Positions 29,400 through 38,384 of a stretch of DNA of 64,000 nucleotides are shown piece by piece; the stretch's first letter is position 1; each line of letters opens with the position of its first letter. The stretch is from Bog-113 sp963752695. GTDB lineage: Bacteria; Acidobacteriota; Terriglobia; Bryobacterales; Bryobacteraceae. The notes under the pieces are model-generated. The model saw only the letters and a program-made list of their open reading frames with translations. It searched no databases and was not told the DNA's origin. The translations under genes were made by a program, and so were the position numbers. Location: NCBI GenBank assembly GCA_963752695.1, contig CAVVZB010000003.1, positions 493,210 to 557,209 on the forward strand. The letters run 5' to 3'.

Positions 29400-29417
29400 T
29401 CTAAACGGTGGTTTAGA
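29400..29417. repeat. Palindrome upstream of the serine recombinase gene
   Basis: TCTAAAC (29400-29406) and GTTTAGA (29411-29417) are perfect inverted arms around GGTG. The distance to the recombinase start (29388) suits a recombinase subsite or operator. Confidence 0.5.
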
Positions 29418-29429
29418 TTTGTGCACCAG

Positions 29430-29957
29430 CTATTCTCGCTCGAACGGAAGCGCCGTAACGAACTCAGCTAAGCGGGCGGCTTCCTTCACCGTTAGATCCG
29501 CTGGAAGGTGTAAAGAAACCTCGTAATCAGGACGAAGCCGGAAAGTATGTGTCAATGCGTCGGATAAATCTTCAATTTCAGTGTCGTCTTCAGCGGGTTC
29601 ATCCAAGTCCGACTCAGCATCATCGGTGATCCTCTCAAGTTGCCGCGTATTGCCTGCGGCAGCGCGGCCCACGCTGCCAAGCCCGAAATTCCATGCGAAT
29701 CTGGATTCCCAGCCTCTCCTTCCCGAGATGAACCTCCCCACCTTTAAGGCTCCAAGCTCCTTGAGCACGTCTATGATTTCTGCTCGAGACAGGAGGACGC
29801 CTTCCTCTCTAAGAGCTTGTTCGAGTCTCCTAACGCTGGTTTCGCGCATGTTCTTCTGGCGTTTTGCAAAATAGTCGAGCAGCGCCTTGGCGGCTTTGTT
29901 CCGTTGGTAGAGGTTTCTAAGGGCCTCAATCATCTCATTCGAGTCTATGGGTGGCAT
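29430..29957 (-). CDS. Hypothetical protein with winged-helix-like N-terminal half
   Basis: The 175-residue product has a helical N-terminal region (EMIEALRNLYQRNKAAKALLDYF, then SVRRLEQALREEGVLLSRAEIIDVLKELGALKVGRFISG) that reads like a winged-helix DNA-binding unit. An acidic linker (DDAESDLDEPAEDDTEIEDL) and a conserved-looking tail (YEVSLHLPADLTVKEAARLAEFVTALPF) follow. The same kind of tail occurs in proteins of mobile elements. It lies behind the recombinase on the same strand. Function is unknown. Confidence 0.6.
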   Translation of the reverse strand: MPPIDSNEMIEALRNLYQRNKAAKALLDYFAKRQKNMRETSVRRLEQALREEGVLLSRAEIIDVLKELGALKVGRFISGRRGWESRFAWNFGLGSVGRAAAGNTRQLERITDDAESDLDEPAEDDTEIEDLSDALTHTFRLRPDYEVSLHLPADLTVKEAARLAEFVTALPFERE

Positions 29958-30308
29958 TTTCTATCCTTTTATTCGTTTTTTTAGTTTTTAGTTCCTCAAA
30001 AAGCAACTATCTTGATTATATATGTCTATAAAAGATATGTCAAGCTAAAAATAGCATTAAGGTTACTTTTAGTCGGTATGAATGGCATTCTTAGCCCTTA
30101 TTGGCCTAAGGAGGGCTACGGAGAACTGCTGGAAGTGCGGCCAGGTGAAGCCTGGAATACAGGAATGGAGAGGTTTGGTTTTAGATTTATACACAGCGAT
30201 CCCAGTGCGCTCCCTGATCCGGTTTGCGAGTAATTTATATAAAATATTGCAGTATTTTTCTAATGGTGTTAGCATCCTAGGTGTAGCTCATCGCTAGGAG
30301 GTTCTTTC
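29958..30308. other. AT-rich intergenic region
   Basis: This 350-bp stretch is markedly AT-rich compared with the window. It separates divergent genes and holds a strong ribosome binding site AGGAGG (30296-30301) for the gene at 30309. Small open frames on both strands have no motif. The composition suggests foreign origin or a promoter region. Confidence 0.5.
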
Positions 30309-30848
30309 ATGTCTCAGGACGCCGCAACCGTGGTTTTTACCGCTAAAAGCATCGAACGCATATTAAGAGAGGGTGGCACTTCGTCATGGCGTCTAGATCG
30401 TAATCACGCCCGCCAGTGCGCTTTCGCGGTTTGCACCCGCAATGCTCATGCTGATTGGGTGGAGGGGCCGGAGGCTCACCAAACGGCATTTCTGATTGGG
30501 AAAATCCGCGATGTCGTTCCTTGCCCCGCGACGCCTGAGAACAACGAATCTACAAGGAACCGATATCTCATTCAATTCAGCGAGTTCGCGCGGGTCGATA
30601 TTCCGAATGTCTGGAAAGGTGATCGGAATCCCGTGAAGTACACATCACTGGAATCGCTCGCGATCGATCCTTCGACATTGAATTGGGAAGCTATGCCGGA
30701 AATCGGTTCTGTTGAAGGCGCGGATGAAGACGCGGCGGCACCCAAAAAAACGGTGGTGGAACCGCTCACGATCGCTGCGGCTAAAAGAGGCTTGGCGTTG
30801 ACGTTCAATGTTGCGCCTGAAGCTGTCGAAATCGTGATCAGAGGATGA
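30309..30848 (+). CDS. Hypothetical protein
   Basis: The 179-residue protein starts at ATG 30309 after AGGAGG with 7-nt spacing, so it is very likely translated. It reads MSQDAATVVFTAKSIERILREGGTSSW, then a central RYLIQFSEFARVDIPNVWKGDRNPVKYTSLESLAID block. An acidic, Ala-rich linker and a C-terminal helix (AKRGLALTFNVAPEAVEIVIRG) follow. No enzymatic or membrane motif is visible. It lies 31 bp before the methyltransferase fragment and may have been co-expressed with it. Confidence 0.6.
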   Translation: MSQDAATVVFTAKSIERILREGGTSSWRLDRNHARQCAFAVCTRNAHADWVEGPEAHQTAFLIGKIRDVVPCPATPENNESTRNRYLIQFSEFARVDIPNVWKGDRNPVKYTSLESLAIDPSTLNWEAMPEIGSVEGADEDAAAPKKTVVEPLTIAAAKRGLALTFNVAPEAVEIVIRG

Positions 30849-30879
30849 TGGACCCTCTTCCTGGTAGCACGTTTTTTAA

Positions 30880-31197
30880 ATGGATTCGCTCTTGCCTCAG
30901 ATGCCAGAAACCCGTAATCTGGTTACGGGTATGAAACTGGAATACGCGACATCTTCCGGACAGCTATATCGTGCTGATTGCCTGGAATTGCTTTTCACGA
31001 TCCCTTCCGGGAGCGTGGAAACGTTCTTTGCTGATCCCCCCTTCAATCTGAAGAAGGATTACGGATCCAGGGGATCCGACGACAGGGCGGACGCCGATTA
31101 CCTGAAATGGTGCGAGTCCTGGGCGGCGGAAGGTGCCCGGGTGCTGGCTCCAGGCCGGGCGTTTGAAGTGAACCCCTGGATTGAGACAGCGAGTTAA
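30880..31197 (+). pseudogene. DNA methyltransferase, N-terminal fragment cut by an insertion sequence
   Basis: The reading frame contains LYRADCLELLFTIPSGSVETFFADPPFNLKKDYG. This has the DPPF catalytic motif of N6-adenine/N4-cytosine methyltransferases of the beta type. The natural sequence breaks at about residue 94, after LAPGRAF, exactly where the inverted repeat of the IS begins (31164). The last ten codons are IS sequence. The C-terminal part with the SAM-binding FxGxG motif is not found on the far side of the element, so the rest has been deleted. The gene is inactive. Confidence 0.75.
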
Positions 31198-32436
31198 GGG
31201 GGTAGTTGCCGTTCGCTGAAAAATCATTGCACGGCAGGGTTGATGTTGTCCCGTAAGGTAAACAAATTCATGCAGCCCGCCTATAGAAATTGAGTAAGCC
31301 GCCAAGACGCGGGGTTCTTGTGATCGCGGGAGAGTCGAAGTTAATCGAGGCTGTTTCTGGAAACAGCAAGACGTTCCCTTTCCCCTGATGATTGCGTTCG
31401 CCATGAAAATGCGCCAGGTATTCGTTCAACGCTCGCCGGAGTGAACCTTCGCCGAACAGAACTAACTTACGAAGGCATTCCTGTTTCACCGATCGCACCC
31501 AGCGCTCCGCGAACGCGTTCAGGTTCGGGCTGCGCGCCGGTAGGGCGAGGCACTTCACTCCCTCCGACTCTAGAATGGATCTAAAACTCGCGCAGAACTT
31601 GGTGTCGCGGTCGTGCAGAACGTAGCGTTGATTCCGCAGGTATCCGGATTCGTCGACTGCATTGCGCGCCATCTGCTCCATCCACATTGTGTCGGGATGT
31701 TTCGTTATTCCGGCCAAATGCACTCGTCGGCTCTCCAACTGAACGAAGAAAAGAACGTAGTAGGTGGCGAGCCCGCGCCAGGTCAGCACTTCGACAGTAA
31801 AGAAGTCGATTCCGGCGAGCACCGCCATCTGAGCCGCGATGAAGTCCTTCCAGGTCGTCGTCTGGCTTCGCTTCGGTGCCGGAGCGATGCCGTGACGCCG
31901 GAGAATGTTTCCGACCGTCTGGTCGGAAACCGAGTAGCCGAGGTTCGAAAGCGCTCCGACGATTCGGTCGTAGCCCCAGCTGGAGTTCTCTTTGGCCATC
32001 CGAACGATGAGATCCACGACTTCTCGGGCAAGTGGCGGACGGCCAATGTTCTTACGCTGTCTCGATCCATCGAACTTCTGGGCAACGAGCCTTCGGTACC
32101 AAGCGAGAATCGTTTCCGGCTGGGCTACTATGGCAATTTCTGAAAGCGCTTTGCGGCCCATCCTTTTTCCGATTTCCGCAAGCGTGGACCGTTGCGGATC
32201 ATTCAGCCGCAAGCGCTTCGGCAAGTGAGACCGGAGAATCCGGTTTTCGGCGACCAGATACTCGTTCTGGAGCAATAGTTTTTGATTCACCAGGCCAGTA
32301 ACATACGCTAGAAGACGGACCCATTTGTTATCGATCATCGCAGCGACCATCATCACAGAACCAATGAAGTGAGTGAGTTCGGCATTTTTCTCCATACGAC
32401 CAGGACGCGCCGCAGCCTGAAATTCTGTTTACTTCA
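31164..32436 (-). mobile_element. Insertion sequence with rve-type DDE transposase
   Basis: The element is delimited by TGAAGTGAAC (31164-31173) and its imperfect inverted copy GTTTACTTCA (32427-32436), matching at 9 of 10 positions. It contains one transposase gene on the minus strand. No convincing target duplication is visible at the borders, so the exact ends are provisional. It lies inside the DNA methyltransferase gene. Confidence 0.6.
31268..32395 (-). CDS. IS transposase, integrase-core (rve) family
   Basis: The 375-residue protein has an N-terminal helical DNA-binding part (RKALSEIAIVAQPETILAWYRRLVAQKF) and an HTH_21-like region (GYDRIVGALSNLGYSVSDQTVGNILRRHG). The catalytic core follows, with Asp in VLAGIDFFTVEVLTWRG, Asp in YVLHDRDTKFC and Glu in NAFAERWVRSVKQECL, the DDE triad. 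The frame looks intact, so the element may still be mobile. It is similar in style to IS3/IS481-type enzymes; I cannot fix the family. Confidence 0.85.
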   Translation of the reverse strand: MEKNAELTHFIGSVMMVAAMIDNKWVRLLAYVTGLVNQKLLLQNEYLVAENRILRSHLPKRLRLNDPQRSTLAEIGKRMGRKALSEIAIVAQPETILAWYRRLVAQKFDGSRQRKNIGRPPLAREVVDLIVRMAKENSSWGYDRIVGALSNLGYSVSDQTVGNILRRHGIAPAPKRSQTTTWKDFIAAQMAVLAGIDFFTVEVLTWRGLATYYVLFFVQLESRRVHLAGITKHPDTMWMEQMARNAVDESGYLRNQRYVLHDRDTKFCASFRSILESEGVKCLALPARSPNLNAFAERWVRSVKQECLRKLVLFGEGSLRRALNEYLAHFHGERNHQGKGNVLLFPETASINFDSPAITRTPRLGGLLNFYRRAA

Positions 32437-32649
32437 TTTCCAAGCCGCGTCTACCTTGAGCGGGGTGCGCGTGAATCGGGGTTGCGGGTGTGCCTCAGGA
32501 CGACGGCCAGAAGTGGTGTAACAGCGTGATCAATTGCAGTAGTAGATCATCGGGGGGAATTGGCATTAGGTGTTTCTCCTGTATACGATAGTCTCGAAAC
32601 TGTGCGGCGATTGCTATACCTCTACCGGTCTACTTTGCGCGGTAAGGTT

Positions 32650-34935
32650 CTAGGTGAGTTCTTTGCCAAGAACCTTTGCAACTTGCGGATCGCGACGGAT
32701 CATGCCAAGGGCGAATCGGCGTTCTTTTAGGAGTGTGTACTTCCGCAGACAGGCCTCTCTTCTTTCCGCCAGTGCATCGACGATCATCCAGTCATAAACC
32801 AGTTCCGACTCTAATGTAGATCGGTTCTGGGCGGCTCGCAGCAGCATACTGTCCGCTTGGTGGATCTGAGACAATTGCGCGTAAACCAGGGCAAGTTGCC
32901 CGAGCTCAATCGCGTTGGTGGAATTAAGATTCCCAAGTGCAAGTGCGGATGTCAGGGCCTGCCAGGATTCTTTCGTATTTCCTATCCAACGGTAGGCCGC
33001 GCCTAGAGTTGCCAGAGATCGCAGGGACGGGCTCTGCGCTGCCACTCCCGAGAGGATCAGCATTCCCTGGCTCGTCCGGCCGCACAGGATATTAGCTAAG
33101 CCGAGTGTTAGATTTGTGCTCGGCTGAGACTGAACTTCTATTGCCCGCTCCAGCACTATTCGCGCCTTTTCGAACTCTCCCGTTCTTATGTAGAGCCCGC
33201 CCAGAGTGGTTAACAGGCTGCTCGACCTTGGGTCGAGAGAGAGACCCTCCTGCAGGGCAGTCTCAGCAGGCTCCTCCTTATCCCCGGTCATCAATGCTTT
33301 GCCGGCGGAGGCGTAGTTTTCAGCCTTCCAGGGATCCTCCTCCATGGCGCGCCGCGCATATGTGATTGCCTGCGGACCGAACCCGCCCCGAAGGGCCGTT
33401 TCACTCAGAGCCCTGAATATCGGCGACTTGGTTGAGAGTCTCTCGGAGGCAAGTTGAAGCATCCGGACGCTTTCAGCCATGTTCCCCTCAATGCTCAGTA
33501 GGTTTGCCTGAATAATCGAACCCTGGGTAGAGTCTGTCGCAGCCAGACGAATTTGCTCGGCTCGCGATGTGGCACAGCTATGTGAGGCTTCGGACTTTTC
33601 TGCCGAGTAACGACGCACGGAGGAGGATGCGCGCAGCAGAATCACAGGAACAGAACGCGCGGGAAGACAAGAGTTGTCCGACAGCATCCCTCCGTCTGCG
33701 ACAACCTTCCAGTCGGAAGCGAATGTGTCGGCCCAATACCCGTCGCGATCTACATCCCACCGGTCATTCGGCGCCTTTAGATGGAACTTCGTGGCCACTC
33801 TGGAAAGTGTTTCGTGAACGATGCGCCCTTCAACCGGCAGCACCAAATCTTGTACGCTTCCCGTCGAGCTGCGCATGGTTAGCCGGATTCGGTTCACGAC
33901 ATTTGTTGCTCCGACTACGATCTGGTTGGGAGGCGGAGTGGACAGGATTTTCGCATTCGTCGCGACGTCAACCCAATGGGCGCTATGAGACACCGCTGCG
34001 TGCTCGGACTCCAGGTAGCACGCGATAGTGTCAGCCAACATCCGGGAGTAGCCATCGGAAGATGCCGGGAAAACGATGTATTGGATATTCTTCCAGGGGC
34101 TGGTTCTATTGCTCATGCCCAATCCCAGAGTGCAAAGCAGGAGCAACATAGCTCCAGCCCCAAAAGCAACCGTGCGGGTGCGTTTCGGCCCGGATTGGGA
34201 AGAAGCCGAGTTGCTCAAGTCGGCCAGCACCGCCTTCGCCGTGGAATAGCGGTCTGAAGGACTTTCGAGGCAGCACTTCGCGATGATCGGTCGAAGCCAC
34301 GGATGGGGCAAATGCGCCGGATCTTCACCGAAGTCGCCGCCAAGCACAGCCAACAACCTGCCCAGGGAGTAAATGTCGGCGAGAGCTAAGCAAGGCGTAA
34401 GTTCAGGGGCATAGAATTGCCGCCCATTCCGAGGTTTGTCTTTCCCTATCGCTCCGGCAAGGCCAAGATCCACGATCACCACGCGACCCGAGTTCTCGAC
34501 CAATACATTCTGTGGAGTTAAATCCCGGTGAGCTAAGCCAGCCTCGTGCATTGCGGAAAGACCTTCGCAAAGGCGGGAAGCAATCTCGCGGATTGCAGTC
34601 TCTGTTGGCGATTGCTGCGCAACAAATCGATTCAGGGTCAGTCCATCGACGTACTCCATTACCAGGCAATCCTGGCTCTTTATTCTTACGAGATCGTAGA
34701 TTTTGAGTACGTGAGGACTGGAAATTCTTCTCCCGGCCGCTACTTCGGCCTGTACTGCTTTTAGCGCGAGTGGCTGGGAGGAAATCCATTTATGAATTCG
34801 TTTAATCGCAACCGTCTGTTCGAGGACCTGATCGTAACCGACCCAAATCTCGCCGTATGAGCCGGCCAACAGCTTTTCTCTAAAAACATAGCGTTCATTC
34901 TCGTTCTCGGAAAAGCCGTTTTTTGTTGCGACCAT
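32650..34935 (-). CDS. Transmembrane serine/threonine protein kinase with TPR-like extracytoplasmic tail
   Basis: The 761-residue protein has an N-terminal Hanks-type kinase domain: glycine loop LAGSYGEIWVG, VAIK (Lys45), HRDLTPQN (136-143) and DLG (156-158) in place of DFG. Most catalytic residues are kept, so it is probably active. A transmembrane segment lies near 256-274. The rest is a substrate-like segment, then TPR-like helices (AETALQEGLSLDPRSSSLLTTLGGLYIRTGEFEKARIVLERAIEV) that may bind proteins. Such kinases are numerous in acidobacteria. Adjacent genes give no hint of the target. Confidence 0.88.
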   Translation of the reverse strand: MVATKNGFSENENERYVFREKLLAGSYGEIWVGYDQVLEQTVAIKRIHKWISSQPLALKAVQAEVAAGRRISSPHVLKIYDLVRIKSQDCLVMEYVDGLTLNRFVAQQSPTETAIREIASRLCEGLSAMHEAGLAHRDLTPQNVLVENSGRVVIVDLGLAGAIGKDKPRNGRQFYAPELTPCLALADIYSLGRLLAVLGGDFGEDPAHLPHPWLRPIIAKCCLESPSDRYSTAKAVLADLSNSASSQSGPKRTRTVAFGAGAMLLLLCTLGLGMSNRTSPWKNIQYIVFPASSDGYSRMLADTIACYLESEHAAVSHSAHWVDVATNAKILSTPPPNQIVVGATNVVNRIRLTMRSSTGSVQDLVLPVEGRIVHETLSRVATKFHLKAPNDRWDVDRDGYWADTFASDWKVVADGGMLSDNSCLPARSVPVILLRASSSVRRYSAEKSEASHSCATSRAEQIRLAATDSTQGSIIQANLLSIEGNMAESVRMLQLASERLSTKSPIFRALSETALRGGFGPQAITYARRAMEEDPWKAENYASAGKALMTGDKEEPAETALQEGLSLDPRSSSLLTTLGGLYIRTGEFEKARIVLERAIEVQSQPSTNLTLGLANILCGRTSQGMLILSGVAAQSPSLRSLATLGAAYRWIGNTKESWQALTSALALGNLNSTNAIELGQLALVYAQLSQIHQADSMLLRAAQNRSTLESELVYDWMIVDALAERREACLRKYTLLKERRFALGMIRRDPQVAKVLGKELT

Positions 34936-35598
34936 TCAGTTGCCACCCCGGGGAATTAGCGCGCAACCGACGCTATTAAGCTTATCGGCACTTCTGCCGA
35001 GAGTTGTAAGGTATTTGTCTTACGTTTGCATTTACGCTCTTTTTTCTTCCCTGCCGAAAAGGAACAAGCTCTCGGCTTTTTCGCGGGCATCTCAGTTTTG
35101 TGCGGTTCGACGCTGGTGGCGTGAAGCTTCTGCTGGTCGTTCAGGTCGGGGAAAAGCGGTAGTGGTGCAGGTAACTCGGACTGCGCCGGAACACCGCACT
35201 GATCGACGTCTGAATACCCGGGCACGCCCCCGCTCCGCGACGAAATGCGGGCAGTGCTGGATGGTTGAACGCAGCGCAGCCCGTAGAAGCGCGACCGGAC
35301 AATTATGCCCGCAAGTGCCCGTTCCAACGTTCTTCTTTGAGCGAACCGACATCGCTCAGTTCAGACAGCGTACGTGCTTCTCGACGGCGGTCTAGCCATT
35401 CGTCAAGTACGATTAGCCCTGCGATCGGGACTGCCGCCGCGAACAAGAAGCAATTGAGGAGCGCCTGATGAATCCACCACATCCGAATGTAAGTGGTGAA
35501 TACCTGTTATATTTCTCGCGCTAAATTGATCAACTTTGTACTTTAGATCAGCATGCCGCGTTGCACCCCGGACCTACGAAGTTAGATCCGGGAGCACG
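34936..35598. other. Intergenic stretch without a recognised gene
   Basis: Open frames of up to 150 codons lie on both strands but have no motif, ribosome binding site or consistent codon pattern. I see no gene in this 660-bp region. Confidence 0.4.
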
Positions 35599-38316
35599 CT
35601 AGTGCGCCACAAGCCCATACAGAGAAGCGGGCCCAAAGCTAATCGCAACGTCCCCGTTGGCTAGGCTCAACGTCCAATCCCCGTTGTAGTCCAAAAGATA
35701 ATTCCCACCCCGGTAAACTCCTGGCCTGACCGCATTCGATCCGTCCCAGTTTCCAACAAGTGGAATATCGCCGGCACTTCCGAATATCTGTACAGGACCA
35801 TTAACTGTGTGGGAGCCATTCGAATCCAAAAGCCACTGACCGTTACGGAAGACACCTACTTTGGTGGTACCCGTTCCGTTCCAATCTCCAGCTACCGGGA
35901 TGTCCGACGCAAGTCCGAACGGGAACGTGGCATCCGATAGTCCGGTCGGGATTCCTGAAAGGTGGCCGCTCAGATCCAGGATAAATGTTCCATTTCGATA
36001 GAGACCGGCTTGAATAAAGCCGGAGCCGGTCCAATCCCCGGCTACCGGGATATCGCCGGGCAGCCCGAACAAAAACGACCGGTCGGCGGTGGTGTAGACT
36101 CCGTCGCCGTCGATATCGAGGAACCACATTCCATTTCTAAAAACACCCAGGTATTGGTGCCCGGCTCCGGTCCAGTCACCGACAACCGGGATGTCTCCCG
36201 GAGCACCGAAGGAACTGGTCACTCCTGGGGTACCGGTTAAGTTCAGCAGGGAGTCCGCTGCCCACCCTCCAGAAGACGTGTAGTAGGCTGGTATCCAGCC
36301 AGCGATGATCCGCGACACGAAACTATTTGCTTGGCCTTGTAACGTTCCCTGGTAGGCATGGACAACTGGGAAGTCTGAAGAGTGGGTTTGGCCAGCGAGA
36401 AACACTGTTCCGTAGCGGTCGACAGCCACCGCAGTCGCTGAATCACTCCCTGAGCCGCCCAGTAACGTGCTGTTCAGAAGCTTGGTTCCCGCCGGGTTCA
36501 CCTCGGCAACGAAGGAGTCATAGGAACCAGCGAGTGTGCTCTGAAGGCTTCTGACCGTGGGAAAGTCCGAGGAGGAGGTGTAGCCTGCCACGTGGGCATT
36601 CGCGGCTGCATCCACACTGATGGCCGTCCCATAATCGAGCGAACTGCCTCCCAGCAAAGTGCTGTAGACGAGAGATCCCGATGGCGAAATCTTGAGAACA
36701 AACGCGTCCAGCAAGCCGTTGAGTTCGGTTTGAATCACTCCGAGAGTTACCGGGAAATCCGAGGAGGAAGTTGTGCCCGTCACGTAGAGGGACCCGGCTC
36801 CATCTACTGCAACTCCGTTGGCTGTTTCCGGTAGCCCGGCCGCGCCCCCGCTTCCACCGAAGTAGGTGCTGAATAACAGACCTTTTCCGAAGCTTCTTGC
36901 TTTCGCGACGAAGGCGTCCTGTCCGCCCCCGGTCGCACTCTGGATTGGGTTGACAACGGGGAAGTTCGAAGACAGGGTAGAACCCACAATGACAGGGTTG
37001 CCGTCATGGTCGATCGTAATTCCTGTGGAATTTTCATCGGCTGCCCCCCCCAAGAAAGAACTCGCGATCAGAGTGGAACCGCCGATGCCAAAGGTCACAA
37101 CGAATGAGTCCTGTCCTCCACCAAGATTCGGCTGGAAAGCATTCCTCACCGGGAAGTCTGGAGACTGTGTATTTCCAGTTAAATAGATGAGGCCTTGGCG
37201 GGTGACTGCGACGCCGGTACCCTGTTCGGCTCCGGTTCCACCCCAGTAGGTGCTAAATACCAAAGCACTTCCCTCGGGGGACAGTTCGGTGAGGAAAGCG
37301 TCTTGTGCTCCCGATAACGACGATTGAAGCGCTTTCAAGGTGGGGAAATCGGAAGAGGTGGTGCTTCCAGCCACGTAGATGTTATTCCATCGATCCAAAG
37401 AAACTGCCAAGGCGCGGTTGTCGAGCGATCCACCCAAATACGTGCAGAACACCAGTTGGTCGCCGGTTGGATTTAGCTTAGCGACAAAAGCGGAGATGCC
37501 GCGAGGCGTCCCGATCACGGTTCCCGGCGCAATGTCTATGGGAAAGGTGTAGCCGGCGATGACGATATTCCCCGTACTATCGAGCGCCATCCCTGTTGTT
37601 ACTGTTTGTTGCGAGCCGCCGATGTAAGTGCTGGACGCGATCGTTGGGTCGAAGATGAGTTCGCTTCGAAGATCGTAATCTCCCACCCAGATGCCCACGA
37701 CATCGGGCTTCAGGAGCAGGAAGCCGCCCTGAATCTCAGTTCGTTTCCCTGTTGTTCGATCGAGCTGGTAAATCAGGGGAGGCGATTCGCGGATTTCCTG
37801 ATCCCCGAACGAAAGGACCAGAGAACCGTCCGCCGAAATCTTCACGGCGTCGGAGCCCTCGACCCTCCACTGCACCCAACTTGGCTGGGCACCGGCCTGA
37901 ATCCGAAACTCGGATTTGGGATTGCCTGAGACTGTCGAATAGCCGACGTCGATTCCTGGCCACATCTCACGATAGAGGATCTCCGAGAACGCCGCGCGAT
38001 TGCGTGTCCACCGGGTTGCATCAGAACCGGAGAAGTCATTGATCTGCCCATGCTGAGTACTAGACCCTGCGGCGGGAACGCGGTTTTCGCTCAGATAGTT
38101 GATACTGATCTGCTTAGCCCTACTGCTGTAGACAACTTTTCCAGGAAGAAACCGGACGAGCATCCCGCGACACTGAAGAATAAAACTGGCGCTAGCCGTA
38201 TCTTTGACAAAGAATAAAGGGATCTGCGGGGTTTCTGGAACCTTTGCCCAGCTGGAGGATGCTAGAACCAGGACGCATGCCAGAACCGCTTTGAGGCTGA
38301 CATCGTTCGGCAACAT
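35599..38316 (-). CDS. Secreted SBBP-repeat propeller protein with FG-GAP-like C-terminal repeats
   Basis: The 905-residue protein has a signal peptide (SLKAVLACVLVLASSSWA) and an N-terminal region of the kind that precedes SBBP propellers (ISINYLSEN...FSEILYREMWPGIDVGY). About eight SBBP repeats follow with the phrase GSLDNRALAVSLDRWNNIYVAG / SSDFPT. The last 220 residues contain five units of GDIPVVGDWTGAGHQYLGVFRNGMWFLD type, resembling FG-GAP/VCBS repeats. It probably acts at the cell surface or outside. No catalytic motif is visible. Confidence 0.85.
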   Translation of the reverse strand: MLPNDVSLKAVLACVLVLASSSWAKVPETPQIPLFFVKDTASASFILQCRGMLVRFLPGKVVYSSRAKQISINYLSENRVPAAGSSTQHGQINDFSGSDATRWTRNRAAFSEILYREMWPGIDVGYSTVSGNPKSEFRIQAGAQPSWVQWRVEGSDAVKISADGSLVLSFGDQEIRESPPLIYQLDRTTGKRTEIQGGFLLLKPDVVGIWVGDYDLRSELIFDPTIASSTYIGGSQQTVTTGMALDSTGNIVIAGYTFPIDIAPGTVIGTPRGISAFVAKLNPTGDQLVFCTYLGGSLDNRALAVSLDRWNNIYVAGSTTSSDFPTLKALQSSLSGAQDAFLTELSPEGSALVFSTYWGGTGAEQGTGVAVTRQGLIYLTGNTQSPDFPVRNAFQPNLGGGQDSFVVTFGIGGSTLIASSFLGGAADENSTGITIDHDGNPVIVGSTLSSNFPVVNPIQSATGGGQDAFVAKARSFGKGLLFSTYFGGSGGAAGLPETANGVAVDGAGSLYVTGTTSSSDFPVTLGVIQTELNGLLDAFVLKISPSGSLVYSTLLGGSSLDYGTAISVDAAANAHVAGYTSSSDFPTVRSLQSTLAGSYDSFVAEVNPAGTKLLNSTLLGGSGSDSATAVAVDRYGTVFLAGQTHSSDFPVVHAYQGTLQGQANSFVSRIIAGWIPAYYTSSGGWAADSLLNLTGTPGVTSSFGAPGDIPVVGDWTGAGHQYLGVFRNGMWFLDIDGDGVYTTADRSFLFGLPGDIPVAGDWTGSGFIQAGLYRNGTFILDLSGHLSGIPTGLSDATFPFGLASDIPVAGDWNGTGTTKVGVFRNGQWLLDSNGSHTVNGPVQIFGSAGDIPLVGNWDGSNAVRPGVYRGGNYLLDYNGDWTLSLANGDVAISFGPASLYGLVAH

Positions 38317-38384
38317 GTAATACCCATCGGACGGATTTACAAAGCCGTTAGATTTTTAATCTCCGGCAACCTCGTGGCACGCCC

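Noticed and set aside
30012..30275. Short frames on both strands in the AT-rich gap
   Set aside because: No motif, no ribosome binding site, and they overlap each other.
34940..35395. 151-codon frame upstream of the kinase gene
   Set aside because: Composition looks random and no signal or domain is present.
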